Part shown: positions 34,230 through 40,913 of the stretch, piece by piece
Layout: every line of letters begins with the position of its first letter
Position numbering within the stretch: position 1 is the first letter of the stretch
Assembly: GCA_945893045.1 (NCBI GenBank)
Contig: CAMDEA010000054.1
Span: forward strand, 1-46,256
Direction: 5' to 3'
Length of the DNA: 46,256 nucleotides
Source: Planctomyces sp. SH-PL62
GTDB taxonomy: Bacteria; Planctomycetota; Planctomycetia; Planctomycetales; Planctomycetaceae
The notes under the pieces: generated by a model
What the model was told of the DNA's origin: nothing
What the model saw: only the letters and a program-made list of their open reading frames with translations
Database searches by the model: none
Program-made: the position numbers and the translations under genes

Positions 34230-34290
34230 TTCCTCTGGCCCCACTCCTCTGCCGACAAACATTTGGGGCAGACGAATGGGGCCAGAGGAA
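34230..34290. repeat. Inverted repeat upstream of the DUF1549/DUF1553 gene
   Basis: Arms of 24 bases (34230-34253, 34267-34290) with two mismatches; outer TTCCTCTGGCCCCA, inner TCTGCC. It occupies half of the 113-base gap between the VWA gene stop and the DUF1549/DUF1553 start. Confidence 0.8.
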
Positions 34291-34330
34291 TGGGCGGCAT
34301 CGTATCGTCGAGACGCCCAGGAACCACCAT

Positions 34331-36154
34331 TCAACTGACGATCGACTTGCGGCGGTTGACGTAGTCCCAGACGACAAAGCGGTCGAGGTCTCGGCCGGCC
34401 GTGAAGAAGACGCGGCCTTTGGTGGACTCGGCCACGCGGTGCGCGAAGCGGATGTCTTCTTCGGATTGGTTCCAGCTTGAGAGCAGAAAGATGTTGATGA
34501 CGATCCCCTCGCGCTGGCACAGCAGAGCCTCACGCATGGTCGCCGCTTCGGTCAGCGGATCGGACGGATACAGCAGATACAGGTTCGGTCCGTCGAAGTG
34601 AGCTGTCGGCAGGCCGTCGGTAATGAGAATGATCTGCCGGTTCGGCGTGTCGCGCGAGATCAGGAACTGCCGACCGAGTTGCAGCGCGTGTTGGATGTTC
34701 GTGAAGTGCGGCGGGATCATCGACTCGGTGATGTTCGCGTCGCTCATGTCGGCTCGCAGGCGGACGACCGGATCAAAGATTGTCACCGGCTTCGGCAGCA
34801 GCTTGGCCACATCGCCAACCGGCACCGGCTTCGCGAAACTGGCCATCTCAATGAATTGCAGGAAGTCGCCGGGATACTCCTTGCGAATCAACCCATCGAG
34901 TGCCAGTCCCATCCGCTTCACGTTGATGTACTGCCCACCCTGCCGCATCGAGCCGCTCATGTCCATCAACACGGCCGTCGCGCACTTCGGATTGTTCCGC
35001 GTCCGATGAATGACAATGTCTTCGGACTTGAGGTGGATCGATCTCCCAGTTCTGAGCGGCACGGCGCTAGCCGCCGGTGTTTGGTCGCGTTCAACACCGG
35101 CGGCTAGCGCCGTGCCGCTCAGAGATAATTCCGACGCCGTGCGCAGCATCGCATTGATCAGCGTCTGCGGGATGTCCATCTGCGAGACGGAGTCACCGAA
35201 TTCGTACTCCTTCGTGGTCTGCAACTCGACCGCCCCTTCGCCGACGATCGGACCTTGATGCCGACCGCTGCGTGAGGCTTGCAACTGACTGAAGATCTTC
35301 TCCAGCAGCTTTCCTTGAAACAGCCGATACGCCTTCGGTGTGAGTTCAAACCCGCGCCGGCCGTGTTCGAGTCCTTGCTGCTCGGCCATCTGCCGGACCA
35401 TCTCTTCGACCTGCCGTTGCAGTTGAGCCAGCCCTTCAAGCTGCTCTTCATCCGCGAACTGCGACAGTTCATCCAAGTCGATGATCGCAATCTGCGCCGT
35501 CTTCGCCGCTTCTTCGAGTTGCTTCAGCAGCCGGTCAATCGTTTCCAGTTCCTCTTTGACTTCCAGAGCCGTCTCGACGGACAACGGCTTGCGGCCAATG
35601 AACTCGTACTTCGCCGCGAGTTCATCGACTTGATACTTCTCCCCCAGCCGTTCGGCCACTTGCAGCAGTTGCCGAGCGAACTTCGATCGCTCGCCCCCCG
35701 CGCGATACCACAGCCGTTCGAGGTCGCGAATCTGTTCGTCTTTGACCGCCTTCTGAAACGCCTGAGCCAACTCCTTCGGCGGGACGGTCTTCGCGGCCAA
35801 TTGCTCAAACGTCTTGCGAGTCTCCTCGACAACGCGTTTCGTTTCCCACGTCTCCAGTATCTTCTCCTTCCGTTCGAGCAACATCTGTCGCAGCGACTCG
35901 AGGCTCGGCCCCAACCCCGCGATCTGCCGCACGTCGAGATGCACCGCGCGAGCCAACTCGGCTTCGGTCAGTTCGCTCAAGTCGCCATACGCCAGCAGAT
36001 GCTCAAACGCCGAAGAGACCAAATCCGGCGGCGGCTGCCTCGGCGAAGGAATGTTCGTCGGGTCATACCGCTGATAAGTATGAATCACTCCACCCAACGG
36101 CTGAGAGCCAAGCACGTTCGTGGTCTCGTCGCGATTCGCAGAGCGATTCAGCAT
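34331..36154 (-). CDS. VWA-domain protein with a coiled-coil N-terminal half
   Basis: 607 residues. The N-terminal 330 residues are helical and charged (LSELTEAELARAVHLDVRQI, LRQMLLERKEKILETWETKR, GLAQLQRQVEEMVRQMAEQQ). A von Willebrand factor A domain follows with the MIDAS motif AVLMDMSGSMRQGG, a second metal-site segment FTNIQHALQLGRQFLI and IILITDGLPTAHFDGP. This resembles the CoxE/ChlD-like VWA proteins that work with MoxR-type AAA+ ATPases as substrate adaptors. The gene is divergent from moxR across 225 bases, consistent with such a partnership. ATG 36154 is chosen over a TTG at 36202. Residues 345-368, just before the VWA domain, derive from a palindrome and read SGTALAAG...TPAASAVPL. 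Confidence 0.9.
   Translation of the reverse strand: MLNRSANRDETTNVLGSQPLGGVIHTYQRYDPTNIPSPRQPPPDLVSSAFEHLLAYGDLSELTEAELARAVHLDVRQIAGLGPSLESLRQMLLERKEKILETWETKRVVEETRKTFEQLAAKTVPPKELAQAFQKAVKDEQIRDLERLWYRAGGERSKFARQLLQVAERLGEKYQVDELAAKYEFIGRKPLSVETALEVKEELETIDRLLKQLEEAAKTAQIAIIDLDELSQFADEEQLEGLAQLQRQVEEMVRQMAEQQGLEHGRRGFELTPKAYRLFQGKLLEKIFSQLQASRSGRHQGPIVGEGAVELQTTKEYEFGDSVSQMDIPQTLINAMLRTASELSLSGTALAAGVERDQTPAASAVPLRTGRSIHLKSEDIVIHRTRNNPKCATAVLMDMSGSMRQGGQYINVKRMGLALDGLIRKEYPGDFLQFIEMASFAKPVPVGDVAKLLPKPVTIFDPVVRLRADMSDANITESMIPPHFTNIQHALQLGRQFLISRDTPNRQIILITDGLPTAHFDGPNLYLLYPSDPLTEAATMREALLCQREGIVINIFLLSSWNQSEEDIRFAHRVAESTKGRVFFTAGRDLDRFVVWDYVNRRKSIVS
35053..35121. repeat. 27-bp inverted repeat (family GTGAGCGGCACGG), copy 3, inside the VWA gene
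   Basis: Perfect arms 35053-35079 and 35095-35121 with a 15-base loop. It is in frame on the minus strand and encodes SGTALAAGVERDQTPAASAV followed by PL. Confidence 0.95.
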
Positions 36155-36379
36155 GGCGGTCGAACTCTCAGTCAGCGGAAAGGGGTCGCAGCACTCAGTC
36201 AAAAATCGTCCAACCTGGAACTGTGACGATTCTCGGCCGCAGAGAGCTGCCTTGTAAAGTTGCTGATTGACGTCAACGAAGCCTGGTTGGCCTTCCGCGC
36301 AGGGCGTGCTTAGAGTGCCGCCCGCATCTCAGCCCCGGTTTTTGTCCGTGGGCGATTTCCTTTCGATGGGAAACCAACG
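36155..36379. promoter_or_regulatory. Divergent intergenic region (VWA / moxR)
   Basis: 225 bases between the VWA start (minus) and the moxR start (plus). It must hold promoters for both directions, but no clear -35/-10 pair, operator or palindrome could be singled out. Confidence 0.4.
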
Positions 36380-37378
36380 ATGACCAGCACTCTGGAAGTG
36401 GCTCGCGAGCGAGTCGAAGAGTTTTCGCAACGTGTAGCGACTCTGCGCGAATGCCTGCATCGCGTGATCGTCGGGCAGGAACAGACGCTCGACTTGCTGC
36501 TGACCTGTGCTCTGACCGGATCGCACGCGCTGCTGATGGGCGTGCCGGGGCTCGCGAAGACGTTGATGGTCAAAGCGCTGGCGTCCGCATTCGATTGGAA
36601 GTTCGCACGGATTCAGTTCACGCCGGACCTGATGCCGTCAGACATCACGGGGTACGAACTGCTGTCGCGAGAAGAGACGAACGGCGCGCCCGGCATGGTG
36701 TTTCGGCGCGGGCCGATCTTCGCGAACTTGGTGCTGGCGGATGAAATCAACCGCGCGGCTCCGAAGACGCAATCCGCGCTCTTGGAAGCGATGGCCGAGC
36801 GGCATGTCACCGTTGGCGGGCAGACGTATCAACTCGAAGAGCCGTTCATCGTCGTCGCCACGCAGAATCCCATCGAGCAGGAAGGGACGTACCCGCTTCC
36901 CGAAGCGCAGCTCGACCGGTTCATGATGGAGATTCGGATCAAGTATCCGACTCCCGACCATGAGGAAGAGATCGTCATGAAGACCACCGGCGGCGCGCTG
37001 CCGCTGCCGACGTCGGTGTTCGATCGCAAAACATTCCTCGAACTGCGTGATTTGGTGTTGTCGGTGCCGGTGCCGAAGAACGTCGCGGCATATGCCGTGC
37101 GGCTCTGCGGAGCCAGCCGGCCGGAAGATCAGCGCGTCAATCCGTTCGCGAAAAGTTACGTCTCGTGGGGAGCCGGCCCGCGCGGCTCGCAGAACTTGGT
37201 GCTGGCTGCGAAGGCACACGCACTGCTGATGGGCCGCACCGCGCCGACTTTTGATGACGTCAAGAAAGTCGCGCTGCCGGTGCTGCGGCATCGCATCCTG
37301 ATCAATCACCGCGCGATCGGCGACGCGATCACCAGCGATGCGATCATCGAGCGGCTGTTGAAAGAGACGACGACGTAG
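36380..37378 (+). CDS. MoxR-family AAA+ ATPase
   Basis: 332 residues. Walker A GVPGLAKT, then ALASAFDWKFARIQFTPDLM and PSDITGYELLSRE, Walker B LVLADEINRAAPKTQSALLE, sensor-type VVATQNPIEQEGTYPLPEAQ, arginine-finger region LDRFMMEIRIKYP, and the C-terminal lid (INHRAIGDAITSDAIIERLL). All are characteristic of MoxR ATPases, chaperone-like ATPases that act with VWA proteins to mature or remodel membrane and redox complexes. It is the first gene of the plus-strand cluster; the DUF58 gene follows after a 161-base gap containing a long palindrome. ATG 36380 gives MTSTLEVARERVEEF, a normal N-terminus for the family. Confidence 0.96.
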   Translation: MTSTLEVARERVEEFSQRVATLRECLHRVIVGQEQTLDLLLTCALTGSHALLMGVPGLAKTLMVKALASAFDWKFARIQFTPDLMPSDITGYELLSREETNGAPGMVFRRGPIFANLVLADEINRAAPKTQSALLEAMAERHVTVGGQTYQLEEPFIVVATQNPIEQEGTYPLPEAQLDRFMMEIRIKYPTPDHEEEIVMKTTGGALPLPTSVFDRKTFLELRDLVLSVPVPKNVAAYAVRLCGASRPEDQRVNPFAKSYVSWGAGPRGSQNLVLAAKAHALLMGRTAPTFDDVKKVALPVLRHRILINHRAIGDAITSDAIIERLLKETTT

Positions 37379-37394
37379 GTGTTCATGAACTGCG

Positions 37395-37498
37395 AATAAG
37401 GATTGACGAGTAAGGATTGAAGAAGGGTGAAGGAGAACCACAAGAGCTGCATCCTCCGACCTTCTTCCTTCTTCAATCCTTACTCGTCAATCCTTATT
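37395..37498. repeat. Inverted repeat (AATAAGGATTG family), copy 1, moxR-DUF58 junction
   Basis: Perfect 32-base arms 37395-37426 and 37467-37498, with AATAAGGATTG and GTAAGGATTGAAG as internal direct repeats in the arm; loop 40 bases. Related copies lie in the next two junctions (38462-38585, 40784-40900). Confidence 0.95.
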
Positions 37499-37539
37499 TC
37501 TTCCCCGTCGAAAACAACTGTCATCCAGACTGACTACCG

Positions 37540-38454
37540 ATGCTGACTCGCACCACCAGCCGATTCCTTGATCTGCGAGCACTCGCCACGTTGCAGCGAC
37601 TGCGGTTCACGACGAAGCGGCGGATCGACGGCGCGTACAGCGGGCGGCATCAGTCTCGGCAGTTAGGCGGCTCCGGCGAGTTCGTGGACTTTCGCGAATA
37701 CACCCCCGGCGACGATCTGCGGCGGCTCGACTGGAAGGTGCTGGCTCGGACCGGTCGCACGTACCTGCGGCTGTATCAGGACGAGACCAACCTGACCTGC
37801 ACGATGCTGCTCGACGCGAGCGGTTCGATGCGCTTCGGCGGTGAGGCACACGGCGTCGATGGAGTCGGATCGAAGCTCGAATACGCTCAATACTTCGCGA
37901 CCGCGCTGACGCACTTAATCACGAGCGGGCAAGACCAAGTCGGTCTGGCGATCGCGGCCGAGCGGCTGCACAAGTTCCTGCCGCCGGCGAGCACGCCGCA
38001 GCATGTGGCGCGCGTCAACGCAGAGATCGAGCGAGTGCGGACTTGGCCCTCGACGAATCTGGGGACGTCGCTGCGACAACTCTTCGCGCGGCTGACGCGG
38101 CGCGGTGTGCTGCTGGTGATCAGCGATTTCCTCTGCGACGATCTCGAAGACACGTTCGCCGCCGTGCGATTGTTCCGTGCTCGCTACTGGGAAGTGATCG
38201 CGCTGCACCTGGTACACCCCTTCGAGGAATCGTTACCGGCCGGCACGGCGTTTCGCTTCGAGGGACTCGAAGAAGACGGCGAGGTGAATTGCTCGCCGGC
38301 CGAGATCAGCAAAGCTTACGAAGAACGTTTCGAGGCGCATTGCACGGCAGTCCGTTCGATGGCGTTGGCGACCGGCTGCGACTATCGGCGCGTCTCAACG
38401 GCGACACATTACTTGCAGACATTGAGTGGTTTTCTGGTGGAACGCGCGGGGTGA
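37540..38454 (+). CDS. DUF58 domain protein (VWA-like)
   Basis: 304 residues. The opening FLDLRALATLQRLRFTTKRR and GAYSGRHQSRQLGGSGEFVD, and the diagnostic core FREYTPGDDLRRLDWKVLAR, are hallmarks of DUF58. The VWA-like fold carries MIDAS LLDASGSMRFGG and a later GVLLVISDFLCDDLEDTFAA segment. DUF58 proteins are encoded with MoxR and Bat proteins in many bacteria and probably serve as the soluble adaptor of the ATPase. The start ATG 37540 is 41 bases after the end of the palindrome; no strong ribosome binding site is visible. Confidence 0.94.
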   Translation: MLTRTTSRFLDLRALATLQRLRFTTKRRIDGAYSGRHQSRQLGGSGEFVDFREYTPGDDLRRLDWKVLARTGRTYLRLYQDETNLTCTMLLDASGSMRFGGEAHGVDGVGSKLEYAQYFATALTHLITSGQDQVGLAIAAERLHKFLPPASTPQHVARVNAEIERVRTWPSTNLGTSLRQLFARLTRRGVLLVISDFLCDDLEDTFAAVRLFRARYWEVIALHLVHPFEESLPAGTAFRFEGLEEDGEVNCSPAEISKAYEERFEAHCTAVRSMALATGCDYRRVSTATHYLQTLSGFLVERAG

Positions 38455-38461
38455 GGTGGTC

Positions 38462-38585
38462 GGAAATAAGGATTGCCGAATAAGGATTGAAGAAGGACAA
38501 AGGTTGGAAAGACACACCGCACGTTGATGCTTCTTGCAGACCCACTTCTTCAATCTTCAATCCTTATTCGGCAATCCTTATTTCC
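38462..38585. repeat. Inverted repeat (AATAAGGATTG family), copy 2, DUF58-BatA junction
   Basis: Perfect 32-base arms 38462-38493 and 38554-38585 (outer GGAAATAAGGATTGCC), loop 60 bases. It occupies most of the 168-base gap. The loop contains GATGCTTCTTGCAGACC, similar to loop text of copy 3. Confidence 0.95.
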
Positions 38586-38622
38586 TTCCTTCAATGACAC
38601 AGGGCAGGCAACTCGAAACGAA

Positions 38623-40740
38623 ATGACCATGTCCTTCCTGCATTTCTGGGCGATACCGGCGGGCGCGGCGGCACTGAGTGTGCCGTTCATCGTGCATTGG
38701 CTGACGAAGCCCAGGCCGACGCGCATTCCGCTTTCGACGGTGCGGTTCGTGCGGGAAGTCGTCCAGCAGCGGCGAGCTCGAAATCGGTTGCGTGATCTGT
38801 TGATCCTGTTGCTGCGAGTCGCCGCGATCGCGCTCTTCGCAGCGGTCATCGCGAGGCCGTTGATCGGCAGTCGAGCACCAGCAGCGATTGGCGACAACCA
38901 ATCGCAAACGGTGAAGGTCGTGCTGCTCGATGTCAGTCAGAGCTTGGCCGCGACGTCGCAAGGGTTTCAGACGTTCGAGCGGGCACGGCCGATCGCGGCT
39001 AAGCAGGTCGGGTACTCTGCGAACACGCAGGCCAACTTAATTCTGGCGGCAGCCTCTCCGCAGCCGATCTTCGATCGGCCATCGACCAACTTTTCGACGC
39101 TGGTCGATGAAGTCGCGAAAGCGAAGCCGTTGCCGCAACGATTGCAGGTGCAAGCGTCGCTCAACGCGGCGGCCGAGATGTTGGCGCATGCAGGCGGCGA
39201 CAAAGTACGGCGCGAACTGATCGTGATCAGCGACTTTCAACGCAGCAATTGGGCGGCGGCCGACTTCTCGGTCTTGCCGACCGAGACCGTGATTCAACTC
39301 GAATCGATCGCTCCGACGGAGACTCCCGCGAACCTCGCGATCCTGCGCGTTGGCTCGCAAGGGCGTGTCGAACGGGGCCGGGCGTTTCGGCTGGAGATTG
39401 AAGTCGGCAATTACTCGCCGACACCTCGGCCAGTCACGGTGGAAGTGGTGCTTGGTGAGTCGTTGTTTCGCGCGACGGGACAATGCTCGGCGGGGGGACG
39501 TTCGACGCTCGTCACCGAAGCGACGCTGCCGACGGAAGGCTGGCATGTCGGCGAAGCGCGACTGGCCGGCGTGGAAGATGGACTGAGCAGCGACAACTCG
39601 CGGCCGGTGGTGTTGCAGGTGCATCCGCAGCCCACGTACTTGTTGCTCACGCGACAATCGGCCGAGACGCGACCGTCATCAAGTTATTTTCTGGAACGAG
39701 CGATCTCGCCAGTTGCGGCGAAAGAAGGTCGCGCGGCCGAGAAAATCGTGCGCGTCGATCCGTCGCGAGCGACTCGCGAAGCGATCACCGAAGCCGATCT
39801 GCTGTTGCTCGATCATCCCGGCAAGCTGTCGGAAGAAACGCTGCAACTGCTGGCCGCGCTGCTGCGTCGCGGACGTGGCGTGTTGTACGTCGCGGCCGAA
39901 CCGATCGACGCGACGAACTTGAAGCTGCTGGCGAACGCGGCGGGGACGAGTTTGCAAATGCCGGTTGAGTTCGCGCCACCTCCGGCCGGACAGGTGCGCA
40001 AGAATTTGTTCCTGGCGAACGTGCGGCAACGACAAGTGCCGTTCACGGTCTTCGGCGAAGAAGCGTCGGCAATGTTTTCGCCCGTGCGCTTCAGCGGCGG
40101 ATTGAGCAGCCGGCGCGTCGAGGGAACACTGCTCGACGATGTGCTGGCGACCTACAACGATCAATCGGCCTGCCTGGTCGTGACCGCATGCGGAGCGGGG
40201 ACGCTGGCGGTGCTGAACGCGGAATTGAATTCGTCGAACCTGCCGTCGTCACCGGCGTTCGTGCCGATGATCGGTGAGCTGACCGGGCATCTGCTCGGCC
40301 GCGATCGTTCGCTAGAAGCGGTTCCCAGTGGCGAACCGTTGGCGGTCTATCTGCCGAGTGCGGCGAGTCCGGTGTCCGGGTTGCGGATCATTCCGCCGGC
40401 GATGAACACGCTCGAATCCGGATCGCTCGGCGAGCTTCACGAAGAGAACGTTGGCGTGATGTGGCAAGCGGCCGAGGCTGGACCTCCCGGCGTGTACGAA
40501 GTGAAGCGAGCGACTCAAACCGTGTTCGCATTGGCGTCAGCGATCCCGGCGGACGAAGCGGACTTGGCGACGCTCGCGGCCGACGTGATGACCGACCGCC
40601 TCTCCGGCGGCCGTGATGTGAAATATCGCTCCGCTCTGCGCGACGAAGAACCGCGCGACGATCTGTGGTCCTGGCTGGCCGTCGCGTGTTTGAGTTGTGC
40701 GCTCATGGAGGTGCTGGGGCTGAGACTGTTTAAGAGTTGA
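38623..40740 (+). CDS. BatA-type membrane protein with VWA-like region
   Basis: 705 residues from ATG 38623 (or 38629). The N-terminal BatA signature is clear: MSFLHFWAIPAGAAALSVPF, IVHWLTKPRPTRIPLSTVRF and LRDLLILLLRVAAIALFAAV (two membrane helices within residues 1-80). A VWA-like domain follows with VVLLDVSQSLAATSQG (DxSxS), then beta-rich regions (VERGRAFRLEIEVGNYSPTP), and a C-terminal membrane helix (LWSWLAVACLSCALMEVLGL). Bat proteins form membrane-bound complexes with MoxR; in Bacteroides they are linked to oxygen tolerance. An upstream in-frame ATG at 38524 would add residues encoded by the palindrome and is not used here. Confidence 0.92.
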   Translation: MTMSFLHFWAIPAGAAALSVPFIVHWLTKPRPTRIPLSTVRFVREVVQQRRARNRLRDLLILLLRVAAIALFAAVIARPLIGSRAPAAIGDNQSQTVKVVLLDVSQSLAATSQGFQTFERARPIAAKQVGYSANTQANLILAAASPQPIFDRPSTNFSTLVDEVAKAKPLPQRLQVQASLNAAAEMLAHAGGDKVRRELIVISDFQRSNWAAADFSVLPTETVIQLESIAPTETPANLAILRVGSQGRVERGRAFRLEIEVGNYSPTPRPVTVEVVLGESLFRATGQCSAGGRSTLVTEATLPTEGWHVGEARLAGVEDGLSSDNSRPVVLQVHPQPTYLLLTRQSAETRPSSSYFLERAISPVAAKEGRAAEKIVRVDPSRATREAITEADLLLLDHPGKLSEETLQLLAALLRRGRGVLYVAAEPIDATNLKLLANAAGTSLQMPVEFAPPPAGQVRKNLFLANVRQRQVPFTVFGEEASAMFSPVRFSGGLSSRRVEGTLLDDVLATYNDQSACLVVTACGAGTLAVLNAELNSSNLPSSPAFVPMIGELTGHLLGRDRSLEAVPSGEPLAVYLPSAASPVSGLRIIPPAMNTLESGSLGELHEENVGVMWQAAEAGPPGVYEVKRATQTVFALASAIPADEADLATLAADVMTDRLSGGRDVKYRSALRDEEPRDDLWSWLAVACLSCALMEVLGLRLFKS

Positions 40741-40783
40741 GGCGGTTGGGATGCCGCCAGGTGGAATCAATGCGTACTCGTTC

Positions 40784-40900
40784 GGAAATAAGGATTGCAG
40801 AGTAAGGATTGAAGAAGGCAGAAGGAGAGAGACGCAACAGCCGGATGCTTTTGTCCGACCCTCTGCCTTCTTCAATCCTTACTCTGCAATCCTTATTTCC
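40784..40900. repeat. Inverted repeat (AATAAGGATTG family), copy 3, BatA-VWA junction
   Basis: Perfect 39-base arms 40784-40822 and 40862-40900 (outer GGAAATAAGGATTGC, inner GAAGAAGGCAGA), loop 39 bases. It ends 13 bases before the ATG of the next gene. An upstream in-frame start reaches through it, which would mislead automatic start selection. Confidence 0.95.
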
Positions 40901-40913
40901 CCCAACAAAAACA

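Noticed and set aside
38524..38622. Upstream extension of the BatA-like protein to an ATG at 38524
   Set aside because: The extra residues are encoded by the palindrome arm, and the BatA N-terminus begins naturally at 38623.
37395..40900. CRISPR array
   Set aside because: The repeats are inverted pairs spaced by whole genes, not short direct repeats with unique spacers, and no cas gene is present.
40809..40913. Upstream extension of the Bat-like VWA protein to an ATG at 40809
   Set aside because: The added residues translate an intergenic palindrome; the membrane segment starts after ATG 40914.
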